Shown: piece after piece, positions 1-7,985 of the stretch
How the letters are laid out: each line of letters starts with the position of its first letter
Position numbering within the stretch: the stretch's first letter is position 1
Source of the DNA: Halovivax sp.
GTDB lineage: Archaea > Halobacteriota > Halobacteria > Halobacteriales > Natrialbaceae
Length of the DNA stretch: 23,458 nucleotides
Assembly: GCA_007119345.1 (NCBI GenBank)
Contig: SKPV01000175.1
Coordinates: 1 to 23,458 of the forward strand
Reading direction: 5' to 3'
Notes under the pieces: generated by a model
Told to the model about the DNA's origin: nothing
What the model saw: only the letters and a program-made list of their open reading frames with translations
The model's database searches: none
Translations under genes and position numbers: made by a program

Positions 1-474
1 CTGCTGTTGAACCTGCAGGACGACACGGCGATCGCGATCGCCAAGATCGTCACCGCGTACGAGGAGGGGGAACTCGACGAGGAGACGGCCCTGAGCGAGA
101 TCGCCGAGGTCCGCGAGATCGTCCTCTCCGAGGTCGACATCGACGACGAGGAGACGCTGATGCTCGTCGACGGCGTCCAGACGAGCCTGGTCTGCGTGTT
201 CTTCGCCGCCGAGGAGTACGTCGCCAGCGGACCGGCCGGGGAGGCCGGCGTCGACGAGTACATCCGGGCGGCCGCGGACGCCGAGGCCGAAGAGGACCTC
301 GACGCCGCGCTCGGTTACGCGGCCCAGGCCGGCACGCTCGTTTTCGACGGCGAAAAGATCGACGTGGCCGTCGCCGAGGAACTGGAGTACGGCCTCGTCA
401 CCGAGTGGATCAACGGCCTCGACAGCCTCCAGAGCGCGATGAGCGATCCGGAGGTCGTCGAGGAAGACGAATAA
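1..474 (+). CDS. DUF2150-like haloarchaeal protein (5' truncated by window edge)
   Basis: The reading frame is open from the first base (Leu-Leu-Leu-Asn-Leu-Gln...) to a TAA at 472-474, so the true start lies upstream of the window and a TTG at 7 is unlikely to be the start. The visible 157 residues are very acidic and helical, with the segment DDTAIAIAKIVTAYEEGELD followed by a mostly alpha-helical body and an acidic tail EVVEEDE. This resembles the conserved haloarchaeal DUF2150 family as I remember it, whose members have a longer N-terminus. No catalytic motif, signal peptide or membrane segment is visible. The function is unknown. The frame and acidic composition make it a real gene; the family name is less certain. 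Confidence 0.75.
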   Translation: MLLNLQDDTAIAIAKIVTAYEEGELDEETALSEIAEVREIVLSEVDIDDEETLMLVDGVQTSLVCVFFAAEEYVASGPAGEAGVDEYIRAAADAEAEEDLDAALGYAAQAGTLVFDGEKIDVAVAEELEYGLVTEWINGLDSLQSAMSDPEVVEEDE

Positions 475-607
475 CGCGTCGGGGCTCGCGAGGAGCCGAC
501 GGGTTGGTAACGGATGCGGATTTGCCCGGCCAACACGCGTATACCGAGGCGGAACGTTCTGCGTCACGTGCCGTTCGGGGACGCCGACGAAGAAGTACAA
601 CAGGGGA

Positions 608-817
608 GTGGTGAGGCAAAAAATTGATGAAGCAGGGGACGGTTCCGCGGAACTAGTGGATACCGTCGATAATGGCGGTGATGCATCGGACGCGATCGAA
701 ATCGAACTCGGTCGGGCAAATACAGGATCTGACAGTGCCGGAGAATGCGAGGTCGTTTTCTCCACCCTCGATGGCGAAGATGGTAAAGAAGCGACAGTAT
801 TCGGAGTGGCGGGTTGA
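608..817 (+). CDS. Possible small acidic protein or gene remnant (low confidence)
   Basis: This is a 69-codon open frame starting GTG and ending TGA. The product is rich in Asp, Glu and Gly (for example DTVDNGGDASDAIEIELG) with almost no Lys or Arg after the first few residues, which matches a haloarchaeal proteome better than a random frame. The opposite-strand frame is very basic, the usual sign of a shadow. A GTATAC-like element lies near 539-544, but the distance to the start is long. GC is lower than in flanking genes. It could be a short real gene, the end of a decayed gene, or chance. I recognise no family. Confidence 0.22.
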   Translation: MVRQKIDEAGDGSAELVDTVDNGGDASDAIEIELGRANTGSDSAGECEVVFSTLDGEDGKEATVFGVAG

Positions 818-904
818 TCAAACTTCCGTTCGACGGATGCTGGCAGGTGGCGTACTGATAGGTCGAGGTGTTGCCATAAGACGATCGTCGAAACACCGAA
901 CGAC

Positions 905-916
905 AATATCTTATAG
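905..916 (+). promoter_or_regulatory. TATA element of HMG-CoA synthase gene
   Basis: AATATCTTATAG lies about 26 nt before the ATG at 938. This is the spacing expected of an archaeal TATA box when transcription begins at or next to the start codon (leaderless mRNA). Confidence 0.6.
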
Positions 917-937
917 CCGCTCCCACACTGTCCGACC

Positions 938-2275
938 ATGACAAGTGTCGGAATCGACGCGATAGAGATCTGGACCGGAAACCTGGAGCTCGACCTGCCG
1001 GGGACCTTCGCGCCCGCGAAGGGCGAGGATCCGGAAAAATACACGAAAGGTCTCGGATTGCAGTCCAGTTCGTTCCCCGACAGTTACGAGGACATCGTCA
1101 CGATGGGCGCGAACGCCGCTTACCGCCTCATGGACCGGAAGGGGCTCGAGCCGGTCGATATCGGCCGTATCGACGTGGCGACCGAGAGCGCGTTCGACAA
1201 CTCGAAGCCGGTGTCGACCTACATCGCTGGCTGTCTCGAGGACGTCTTCGAGGGCGACTTCCACCACGCCAACAAGGGCGAGCGCAAGTTCGCCTGCGTC
1301 GCCGGTACCCAGAGCGTCGACGACGCCTACAACTGGATCCGTGCGGGTCGCAATCGCGGCCGCGCGGCGCTCGTGATCGCGACGGACACGGCGCTGTACG
1401 CCCGGGACGACCCCGGAGAAGCGACCCAGGGCGCCGGCGCGGTCGCGATGCTGATCGACGAGGACCCGAACATCGTCGAGCTCAGCACCGAACAGGGATA
1501 CGGGAGCGCGGACGAAACGGACTTCCTCAAACCCCAGCAGCAGTTCCCGAGCGTAGACGGCAAGCGTTCGGTCCAGGTGTACCTCGCACGCATGCGCGAA
1601 GCGCTCGAGGACTACGAGAGCGTCGCCGGCGACACCCACCCGGACAACTTCAGCTACATTCCCTTCCACACCCCGTTCCCGGGGATGGTCCGGAAAGCGG
1701 CCGCGCTCGGCTACCGAAACGTCATCCGAGACACCGACGTCGAGGACACACTGGCCGACGAGATCGGGCGACAACCCCGTCCCGAGGCGTTCGGTGACGA
1801 CGACGCGTTCCTGGAGGCGACCAAGGAGTACACCGAAGCGTTGACCGAGACGGACCACTACCAGACGTGGTACGAGGGGACCATCGAGCCCACGCTGACC
1901 ATCTCCAGATCCGTCGGAAACTGGTACACGGGCTCGGTCCACGTCGCCCGGGCGAGCGCGCTCCAGCACGCGCTCGAGAACGACGTCGACCTCGCGGGGG
2001 AAAAGCTGCTCGTGGGCTCCTACGGCAGCGGGGCCCAGGCGGAGGTCCACGCCGAGACCGTTCGGGACGGCTGGCGCGAGGAGATCGGCGCGCTCTCGAT
2101 CGACGACCAACTCGAGAGACGCTACTCCCTCTCGTTCGCGGAGTACGAGGCGATCCACGACGCCCACAACCACGACAAGGACGTCGAAACCACCGAGCTG
2201 ACGACGCCCGAGCACGAATTCGTCTTCGACGGTTGGGGCCGGATGGGCGAGCGGAAGTACCGCTTCGTCGAGTGA
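938..2275 (+). CDS. Hydroxymethylglutaryl-CoA synthase (archaeal type)
   Basis: The 445-residue product should condense acetyl-CoA with acetoacetyl-CoA to HMG-CoA, the step before HMG-CoA reductase in the mevalonate route to archaeal isoprenoid lipids. It acts in the cytoplasm. The thiolase-fold catalytic triad is visible: Glu83 in VATESAFDNSKP, nucleophile Cys120 in KFACVAGTQS, and His244 in PFHTPFPGM. Length fits the archaeal/bacterial MvaS class. The ATG start is supported by a TATA element about 26 nt upstream and by the conserved N-terminus TSVGIDAIEIWTGNLELDLP. It appears monocistronic or followed closely by the MBL-fold gene, which has its own weak promoter-like element. Archaeal HMGS is often linked to an acetoacetyl-CoA thiolase and a DUF35 protein; neither is next to it here. 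Confidence 0.93.
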   Translation: MTSVGIDAIEIWTGNLELDLPGTFAPAKGEDPEKYTKGLGLQSSSFPDSYEDIVTMGANAAYRLMDRKGLEPVDIGRIDVATESAFDNSKPVSTYIAGCLEDVFEGDFHHANKGERKFACVAGTQSVDDAYNWIRAGRNRGRAALVIATDTALYARDDPGEATQGAGAVAMLIDEDPNIVELSTEQGYGSADETDFLKPQQQFPSVDGKRSVQVYLARMREALEDYESVAGDTHPDNFSYIPFHTPFPGMVRKAAALGYRNVIRDTDVEDTLADEIGRQPRPEAFGDDDAFLEATKEYTEALTETDHYQTWYEGTIEPTLTISRSVGNWYTGSVHVARASALQHALENDVDLAGEKLLVGSYGSGAQAEVHAETVRDGWREEIGALSIDDQLERRYSLSFAEYEAIHDAHNHDKDVETTELTTPEHEFVFDGWGRMGERKYRFVE

Positions 2276-2356
2276 GCTCCGTTGAACCCCGCGGCGCTAT
2301 CGGGGTCGGCTCGAATCGGTGGGGACGTTTTTGTGTTCGGTGACGAATATCCGGGC

Positions 2357-3193
2357 GTGACCGTCGAGGTGTACCCGATCGAAGTCGGTCGATTTCGACT
2401 CCCGGAGCGTCACGTCCGCGCCCGGCGCCGAACGCTCCCGGGGCGGTACCTCGACATCCTTCGCGACGACTCGACGCTCGAGGCCCTTCCCGTCCGGTGC
2501 TGGTTGATCGACCATCCGGAGGCGGTTATCCTCGTCGACGTCGGCGAGACGGTCGAGGTCTTCGATCCCGGCGGCCGCGACCTCGGGGCCCGACTCCTGG
2601 TCGACCTCGACGGCTTCGAACTGGGCCCGGCCGACGAGGTGACGAATCGGCTCGCGGAACTCGGTTACGATCCCCGCGACGTCGACGGGGTCGTCCTGAC
2701 CCACCTCCACTTCGACCACGCGGGCGCCGTCGGACGGATCCCCGACGCCGACGTGCTGGTCTCGCGCCGGGAGTACTGGATTCACCGCACGTTGCCGCTC
2801 GGATCGCCGATGCACCGGTGGCCGGACGATCTGGATCCGACGCTCCTCGACCACCGGGACGGCCAGTACGGGCCGTTTCCGGCGAGCCATCGATTGACCG
2901 ACGACGGATCGATACGAGCCGTTCCGACGCCGGGGCACACCCCGGGCCACCAGTCGATCGTCGTCGAGGACGACGACGAGCTGATCGTGCTCGCCGGCGA
3001 TACGACGTTCACGGAGCGACAGCTCCTCGAGGACGAGGTCGTCGGCATCGCGCTTTCCGCTCGCGCGAGCCGCCGGACGATGGCGCGGATCCGGCGACTC
3101 TGCGAGCACGAACGGGTGGTCTACCTCCCCACGCACGACCCCGGAGCGGCGGACCGGCTCGTCGATCGCACGCCGACGCTGGTCGGTCGGTAG
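2357..3193 (+). CDS. MBL-fold metallo-hydrolase (N-acyl homoserine lactonase-like)
   Basis: The protein (278 aa from the GTG at 2357) is a metallo-beta-lactamase-fold hydrolase. The dinuclear zinc site is complete: His116-Leu-His118-Phe-Asp120-His121 (HLHFDHAG), His194 in TPGHTPGH, Asp215 in AGDTTF, and His260 in LPTHDPGA. The layout, with a capping segment before HLHFDHAG and a Tyr in the post-motif REYW segment, resembles the AHL-lactonase subgroup, but the substrate cannot be read from sequence. An upstream in-frame TTG at 2282 would give 25 extra residues of low-complexity character. I prefer GTG 2357 because a T-rich element (GACGTTTTTG, around 2323-2332) sits about 28 nt upstream and the family normally starts close to EVYPIEVGRF. 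GTG 2333 is another option. Confidence 0.82.
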   Translation: MTVEVYPIEVGRFRLPERHVRARRRTLPGRYLDILRDDSTLEALPVRCWLIDHPEAVILVDVGETVEVFDPGGRDLGARLLVDLDGFELGPADEVTNRLAELGYDPRDVDGVVLTHLHFDHAGAVGRIPDADVLVSRREYWIHRTLPLGSPMHRWPDDLDPTLLDHRDGQYGPFPASHRLTDDGSIRAVPTPGHTPGHQSIVVEDDDELIVLAGDTTFTERQLLEDEVVGIALSARASRRTMARIRRLCEHERVVYLPTHDPGAADRLVDRTPTLVGR

Positions 3194-3429
3194 CGACGGC
3201 CGTCGCGCCTCGAACTCGGGACGCGACTCGTTCCTCGTGATCGAGTCGTCGATCCCGGATGAGGAGCCTTCGCAGATCGGATCGCCGACCGGGATTTCCG
3301 AATCGAAAAGGGTGCGTTCATATTCCCCCCGACGTAAGAGCGATCTAACGTGTCACGCACCACCGCCCCGCGGCGGACGACGCGGACGTTCTCGCCGATC
3401 GCGGGTTGGCGACGCGACCCTGCCTAATC

Positions 3430-4767
3430 ATGCACGGATCACGCACGACGGGGAGTCCGTACGCTCCCCACACGGACGACGACACCGCGGCGATGCTCGG
3501 AGCGCTCGACGTCGACTCCGTCGACGAGCTCTTCGACATCCCGGCCGACGTACGGTTCGACGACGAGTTCGGGATCGACGAGCGAACCGAACGCGAGACG
3601 CGCCGGCTGGTCGGTTCGATCCTCGACCGAAACGACGACCTGGTGGAGCTGCTCGGTCGGGGCCACTACGGCTACTACGTGCCGTCGCTCGTCGACCACC
3701 TCGCCGATCGGTCGGAGTTTCTCACCTCCTACACGCAGTACCAGCCGGAGGTCTCACAGGGGTTCCTCCAGGCGCTGTACGAGTACCAGTCGATGCTCGT
3801 CGAACTGACCGGCCTCGGGATCGCCAATTGTTCGATGTACGACGCGGCGACCGCCCTCGGCGAGGCGGCGACGCTGGCCGACCGCCTCCGGGCCGCCTCC
3901 GGGACGACGGTCCTGGTGCCGGACGTCCTTCGAGACGGACGCCAAAGCACGCTCGAGAACTACGTTGCGGGGACCGACCTCGACGTCGAGTCCTACCCGA
4001 CCGACGACGCGAACGCGGACGTCGACGCGATCGCGGACCGCATCGGCGACGACGTCGTCATGCTGTACGCCGAGAACCCGACCGTCAGGGGCGCGATCGA
4101 GGAGCGCCTGGGCGAGCTCGGTGAACTCGCGGACGGGGCTGACGCCCTTTTCGTGCTCGGAACGGATCCCGTCGCCCTCTCGTTGCTCCAGCGGCCGGTC
4201 GACGTCGGTGCCGACGTCGTCGTCGGCGACGCGAGCGTGCTGGGGCTCCCGACGAGCTACGGGATGGGGCTCGGGCTGTTCGCCACCCGCGAGGAGCACC
4301 TTCGACAGGTGCCGGGACGGCTCGTCGGGGCGAGCGAGGACGACGGCGGTCGCCGCGCGTACACGCTGACGCTGCAGACCCGCGAACAGCACATCCGCCG
4401 GGAGCGAGCGACGAGCAACATCTGTACCAACCAGGCCTGGGTCGCCCTGCGGACGGCGATCCACGTCGCCTCGCTCGGTCCCGGCGGACTCGTCGACCTC
4501 GCGAAGCGGGACGTCCGTCGCGCCGGAGAACTGGCCGAGCGCGTCGACGATCTCGTCGGCGCGACGGCGCCGGTCCACGACCGCCACCACTTCCGGGAGT
4601 TCGTCGCGCACGTCGATCAACCCGCACCGGCGATCGCCGGCGACCTCGAAGCGCGCGGCTTCGCCGTCCACGTGGTCGGCGACCACGAAATCCAGTGCTG
4701 CGTCTCCGGGGTTTCCGACGCGGAGCTCGACCGCTTCGTCGACGCGCTCGAGGAGGTGGTCGGATGA
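3430..4767 (+). CDS. gcvPA: Glycine dehydrogenase (decarboxylating) subunit 1
   Basis: This is the alpha half of the split P-protein of the glycine cleavage system. The P-protein decarboxylates glycine with PLP and passes the aminomethyl group to the lipoyl arm of GcvH. The 445-aa product carries the family's N-terminal signature SPYAPHTDDDTAAML and the stretch GHYGYYVPSLVDHL...YTQYQPEVSQGFLQALYEYQ, then SMYDAATALGEA. It is the non-PLP-binding half, so no PLP lysine is expected. I chose ATG 3430; a TTG at 3406 in the same frame would add eight residues. The gene overlaps gcvPB by 4 bp (ATGA), so the two are translationally coupled. gcvT and gcvH are not within the window. Confidence 0.93.
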   Translation: MHGSRTTGSPYAPHTDDDTAAMLGALDVDSVDELFDIPADVRFDDEFGIDERTERETRRLVGSILDRNDDLVELLGRGHYGYYVPSLVDHLADRSEFLTSYTQYQPEVSQGFLQALYEYQSMLVELTGLGIANCSMYDAATALGEAATLADRLRAASGTTVLVPDVLRDGRQSTLENYVAGTDLDVESYPTDDANADVDAIADRIGDDVVMLYAENPTVRGAIEERLGELGELADGADALFVLGTDPVALSLLQRPVDVGADVVVGDASVLGLPTSYGMGLGLFATREEHLRQVPGRLVGASEDDGGRRAYTLTLQTREQHIRRERATSNICTNQAWVALRTAIHVASLGPGGLVDLAKRDVRRAGELAERVDDLVGATAPVHDRHHFREFVAHVDQPAPAIAGDLEARGFAVHVVGDHEIQCCVSGVSDAELDRFVDALEEVVG

Positions 4768-6320
4768 GCGACGACCGTACAGAGCCCGAGAGCGTGCGGA
4801 GCGTCGCGGAGCCGGACGGAGCGGAGCGCCGACGGCCGGCCGAGACCCGCTTCGATCAGGCCCGATGGACGACCGACGGCACCTACGAACCCCTGCTCGC
4901 GGAGAAGGATCTGACCCGCGTCGAGGTCGGCGCGGACGACGCGGGTCTGCCCGACGCGCTCACCCGCGACTCAGTCGAACTCCCGGCCCTCTCGGAGCCG
5001 GAACTCGCGCGCCACTACACTCGCCTCTCTCAGATGACCTACGGGATCACGAGCGGCCCGTACCCGCTCGGTTCCTGCACCATGAAGTACAACCCGCCGT
5101 TCACAGAGGACGTGGGGGCGCTCCCGGGGGCGGCCGTCCACCCCGACCGGTCCGACGAGTCGATCCAGGGAACCCTGGAACTCACGTTCCGTCTCCAGGA
5201 TTACCTCGGCCGGATCGGCGGGATGGACGCCGTCACCCTCCAGCCGCCGGCGGGCGCGGCCGGCGAGTTCGTCGGTATCCGGGTCGCGTCGGCCTATCAC
5301 GAGCACAACGGAGAGGGTTACCGCGACGAAGTCATCGTCCCCGAAAGCGCCCACGGGACGAACTTCGCGACGGCGGCGCTGGGCGGTTACGACGTCGTAT
5401 CCCTGCCGAGCGACGAGGACGGTCGCGTCGACCTCGAGGCCCTCGAGGCGGCCCTCTCGGAGAACACCGCGGCGCTGATGCTCACGAACCCCAACACGCT
5501 GGGGCTGTTCGAGCGCGACATCGGCGAAATCGCCGAGATGGTCCACGACGTCGGCGGGCTGCTCTACTACGACGGCGCCAACCTGAACGCGCTGCTGGGG
5601 CGGGCGCGACCCGGCGACATGGGCTTCGACGTGATGCACTACAACGTCCACAAGACGTTCGCGACGCCCCACGGCGGCGGCGGACCGGGTGCGGGGCCGG
5701 TCGGCGTCGTCGAGGAGCTCGCGCCGTTCCTCCCGGCGCCGCGGGTCCGACGGACCGACGCAGCGGGGGGCCCCGATGCGAACGAGTCCGCCGACGCGCC
5801 CGTCGGCGAGGGCCGCTACGAACTCTTCGATCCGGAGCACACGATCGGGAAGGTCCACGGCTTCCACGGCAACTGGCTCGTCCTGGTGAAGGCGTTCGCC
5901 TACATCGCCCGACTCGGCGACGAGGGGCTCGCCGACGCGAGCGCGAAAGCCGTGTTGAACGCGAACTACCTCGCCAGCCAGATCGAGTACGAGGTGCCCT
6001 ACGGACCCGTCCACCACGAGTTCGTCGCCAGCGCGGGCGACCAGGACGCGGCCGACGTCGCCAAGCGGATGCTCGATTACGGCGTCCACCCGCCGACGAC
6101 CAAGTGGCCGGAGATCGTCTCCGAAGCGCTGATGACCGAGCCGACGGAGGTCGAGAGCAAGGCGACGCTCGACCAGCTCGCCGCGGCGTTCGACGCCGTG
6201 GCAGCGGAGGACGACGCGACCCTGGAGGCGGCGCCCGAACGGACGTCGGCCCGTCGCATCGACCAGGTGGCCGCGGCGCGGAACCCGCGACTCTCCTGGC
6301 AGGCCCTCGACGACGATTAA
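4764..6320 (+). CDS. gcvPB: Glycine dehydrogenase (decarboxylating) subunit 2
   Basis: This is the beta, PLP-binding half of the split P-protein, 518 aa. Recognisable segments are YPLGSCTMKYNP (about 100-111), the substrate/PLP region AHGTNFATAA (196-205), TNPNTLGLFE (241-250), and the PLP Schiff-base lysine Lys297 in HYNVHKTFATPHGGGGPG. ATG 4764 overlaps the gcvPA stop and is preceded by AGGAGGTGGT (4751-4760), a good Shine-Dalgarno. The N-terminus carries about 30 poorly conserved charged residues before ETRFDQARW. The last eight codons (SWQALDDD) and the TAA form the first unit of a roughly 30-bp tandem repeat that continues past the stop. Enzyme identity is near certain; the repeat-derived C-terminus is unusual. 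Confidence 0.94.
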   Translation: MSDDRTEPESVRSVAEPDGAERRRPAETRFDQARWTTDGTYEPLLAEKDLTRVEVGADDAGLPDALTRDSVELPALSEPELARHYTRLSQMTYGITSGPYPLGSCTMKYNPPFTEDVGALPGAAVHPDRSDESIQGTLELTFRLQDYLGRIGGMDAVTLQPPAGAAGEFVGIRVASAYHEHNGEGYRDEVIVPESAHGTNFATAALGGYDVVSLPSDEDGRVDLEALEAALSENTAALMLTNPNTLGLFERDIGEIAEMVHDVGGLLYYDGANLNALLGRARPGDMGFDVMHYNVHKTFATPHGGGGPGAGPVGVVEELAPFLPAPRVRRTDAAGGPDANESADAPVGEGRYELFDPEHTIGKVHGFHGNWLVLVKAFAYIARLGDEGLADASAKAVLNANYLASQIEYEVPYGPVHHEFVASAGDQDAADVAKRMLDYGVHPPTTKWPEIVSEALMTEPTEVESKATLDQLAAAFDAVAAEDDATLEAAPERTSARRIDQVAAARNPRLSWQALDDD

Positions 6321-6502
6321 GCCCCCGGCATGTAGTCGGTGGCGGGTAGCCCTCCTGGCAGATACTCGACGACGAGTAGCTCTCCTGGCAGGCCCCCGAC
6401 GAATAGTAGCTATCCTGACAAGTACCGGCGGCGAGTAAGCCCCCTCGGTCAGGTAGTCGACGGCGAGGCCCCTTCTCGCAGGTGCTCGACGGGGAGAACC
6501 CG
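6294..6502 (+). repeat. Seven-unit, ~30-bp degenerate tandem repeat overlapping gcvPB 3' end
   Basis: Units begin at 6294, 6324, 6353, 6383, 6413, 6443 and 6473; all are 30 bp except the second (29 bp). The conserved parts are TCCTGGCAGG at the front, a variable trinucleotide, and TCGACGACGAGTAGCC at the back. Unit 1 encodes the last eight residues of GcvPB plus its stop. Units 2-5 each retain TAG or TAA at the equivalent place; units 6-7 have lost it. Units 1 and 3, and units 3 and 4, match at about 23 of 30 positions by eye. There are no unique spacers, so it is not CRISPR. The remaining 6503-6607 has no repeat and ends in the promoter of the next gene. Confidence 0.85.
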
Positions 6503-6575
6503 GTCCGATCGCGCGGGCTGGCGGCGCGCGCAACCAGCGTCCGGGGACCCGTGCGACGCGGCGATATTTCGGTAC

Positions 6576-6584
6576 GATTTATTC
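6576..6584 (+). promoter_or_regulatory. TATA element of EthD/HD operon
   Basis: GATTTATTC is centred about 27 nt before the ATG at 6608, as expected for a leaderless transcript. It supports that start over the longer in-frame extension to 6482. Confidence 0.55.
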
Positions 6585-6607
6585 CCCGGCCGGCGAACGG
6601 GCGGTCG

Positions 6608-7288
6608 ATGTACAAGCACGTTGCGCTGCTCCGACGTGACGAGGAGCTCGATCACGAGGCGTTCGTCGAGCGCTGGCGGGCCGCCGACCTCGCCGCCGCG
6701 TTCGACGGCGTCGTCCGCTACCACCAGGTGTTCCCGACGATGCCCGAACACGCGGAGTTCGACGGGCTCGCGGAGTTCTTCTTCGCGGACCGCGAGACGC
6801 TCGAGACGGCGATCGGCGACGCCGAGACGCCGATGGCCAACCTCGACGTGGACTTCGCGGACGCGATCGGCGAAGAGCGCGGGTTCGCGGGCGAGGCGAT
6901 CGTCCAGCGCGACGACGTCGACGGCGACACCGACGAGCTGTACAAGCACTCGGCGTTTCTCGTCCGGAAGGACGACCTCACGCACCAGGAGTTCGTCGAG
7001 CACTGGCAGGAAAATCACACGCCCATCGCGCGCGAGATCACCGGCGTCGTGAAGTACGACACGATCGTTCCGACCGACCCCGCGAACCAGTCGTTCGACG
7101 GCGTGGCCGAACTGTACTTCGACGACGTCGACGCGCTGTACGACGCCCTCGGCAGCGAAGGATCGCGAGATTACGACGCGACCGGCGAGATGGCCGAGAA
7201 GGCTCGCGCGGACGTCGACAACTTCCTCGCGATCGACGAGCGCCCACGCTTCATCGGGAAGGAACGCCTGGTCGCGGACGAGCGCTGA
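6608..7288 (+). CDS. Tandem EthD-like dimeric alpha-beta barrel protein
   Basis: The 226-aa protein consists of two repeats of an EthD-type ferredoxin-like domain. Each begins YKHxAxLxRxDxL-x-H-x2-FVExW (MYKHVALLRRDEELDHEAFVE at 1-21; LYKHSAFLVRKDDLTHQEFVE in the second half). The second repeat keeps the typical HWQENHTPIAREI motif; in the first it is replaced by RWRAADLAAAF, so only one half is likely to hold a functional pocket. EthD-family domains occur in small oxidative or detoxifying enzymes and accessory proteins; the substrate here is unknown. ATG 6608 is supported by a TATA element 27 nt upstream. The next gene starts 5 nt after the stop, so the pair is an operon. Confidence 0.72.
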   Translation: MYKHVALLRRDEELDHEAFVERWRAADLAAAFDGVVRYHQVFPTMPEHAEFDGLAEFFFADRETLETAIGDAETPMANLDVDFADAIGEERGFAGEAIVQRDDVDGDTDELYKHSAFLVRKDDLTHQEFVEHWQENHTPIAREITGVVKYDTIVPTDPANQSFDGVAELYFDDVDALYDALGSEGSRDYDATGEMAEKARADVDNFLAIDERPRFIGKERLVADER

Positions 7289-7293
7289 TCGAC

Positions 7294-7881
7294 GTGACCG
7301 ATTTCGACCGCCAGGTGCGCGAGGCCTACCCCGAACTCGGGGAGATAGAGAGCGACGACCTCCGGGAGCGAGTGGTCGAGGCGTGGGTCCTCGGCCTCGA
7401 GCGGGGCGGCTGGCGAGACGTGGCGGATATTCCGTACGCCTGGAACATCGACGAGGTGAGCAACGTCGAACACGTCCGCGGAGTGACGAAGATCGCCTTG
7501 GAGTCGGCGACGATCCAGCGGGAGTTCCACGGCGCCGAGCCGGACGTCGACGTCGTCGTCGCGGCCTGCCTGCTCCACGACGTGGGCAAGTGCTACGAGT
7601 ATCCGCCGTTCGTCGACGACGACGTCCTCGACGAGCCGGACCCCGGGTACGTCAGCGACGAGATCCCACACTCGATCTCGGGGTACGCCCTCGCCCACGA
7701 GGTCGGCTGTCCGCTCGCGGTCCAGCGAGCGATCCCGCACTTCCTCGGGGAGGTCCCGACCCGCACGCTTGAGGCCGAACTCGTCAAGAGCGCCAACTCG
7801 GCGTCCTCGAACGCGATCACGGAGGCGACGATGGGCATCACGCTCCAGGAGTGGGTCGAAGAGTACTCCCAGACCGCCTGA
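7294..7881 (+). CDS. HD-domain metal-dependent hydrolase
   Basis: This 195-aa cytoplasmic protein of the HD superfamily starts at a GTG, 5 nt after the EthD-like gene. The metal-binding residues are visible as His in NVEHVRGVTKIAL, His-Asp in CLLHDVGKCYEY, and later histidines in IPHSISGYALAHEV and AIPHFLGE. An Asp in the usual last position is not obvious (ELVKSANSAS; an Asn occupies a likely site), so phosphohydrolase activity is plausible but not certain. Two-gene linkage to a tandem EthD protein suggests a shared substrate or a catabolic accessory role. HD proteins act on nucleotides, cyclic nucleotides and other small phosphorylated or cyano/formamide substrates, so I do not assign one. 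Confidence 0.8.
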   Translation: MTDFDRQVREAYPELGEIESDDLRERVVEAWVLGLERGGWRDVADIPYAWNIDEVSNVEHVRGVTKIALESATIQREFHGAEPDVDVVVAACLLHDVGKCYEYPPFVDDDVLDEPDPGYVSDEIPHSISGYALAHEVGCPLAVQRAIPHFLGEVPTRTLEAELVKSANSASSNAITEATMGITLQEWVEEYSQTA

Positions 7882-7950
7882 GCCGATCGTCCCGGATTCC
7901 AGCTCGGGTCGCCACGCGCGGCGACGACCGCTTCGACCGTTCGGACCGCG

Positions 7951-7960
7951 AGATATTTAC
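7951..7960 (+). promoter_or_regulatory. TATA element of metalloprotease lipoprotein gene
   Basis: AGATATTTAC is centred about 30 nt before the ATG at 7986, consistent with a near-leaderless transcript. Confidence 0.55.
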
Positions 7961-7985
7961 CGCGTAGCGACAGTGGGTACTGGCA

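Larger units (their letters stand above)
475..937. other. Gene-poor stretch between DUF2150-like gene and HMG-CoA synthase
   Basis: This stretch has lower GC than its neighbours and no convincing full-length gene. The only candidate is a GTG-started frame at 608-817 (69 codons, Asp/Glu-rich), listed separately. The last 35 bp hold the promoter of the HMG-CoA synthase gene. No RNA gene or clear repeat was seen. Confidence 0.5.

Noticed and set aside
911..2215. 434-codon open frame antisense to HMG-CoA synthase
   Set aside because: It is a GC3-driven shadow: Arg/Val-rich, no recognisable motif, and the opposite frame has a full catalytic triad. The same holds for other long antisense frames over gcvPB, the ThDP enzyme, the M24 gene and the NAD kinase fusion.
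6294..6502. CRISPR array, because of the ~30-bp periodic repeat
   Set aside because: Units are directly adjacent with no unique spacers and are degenerate (about 23 of 30 matches between units), and no cas gene is in the window.
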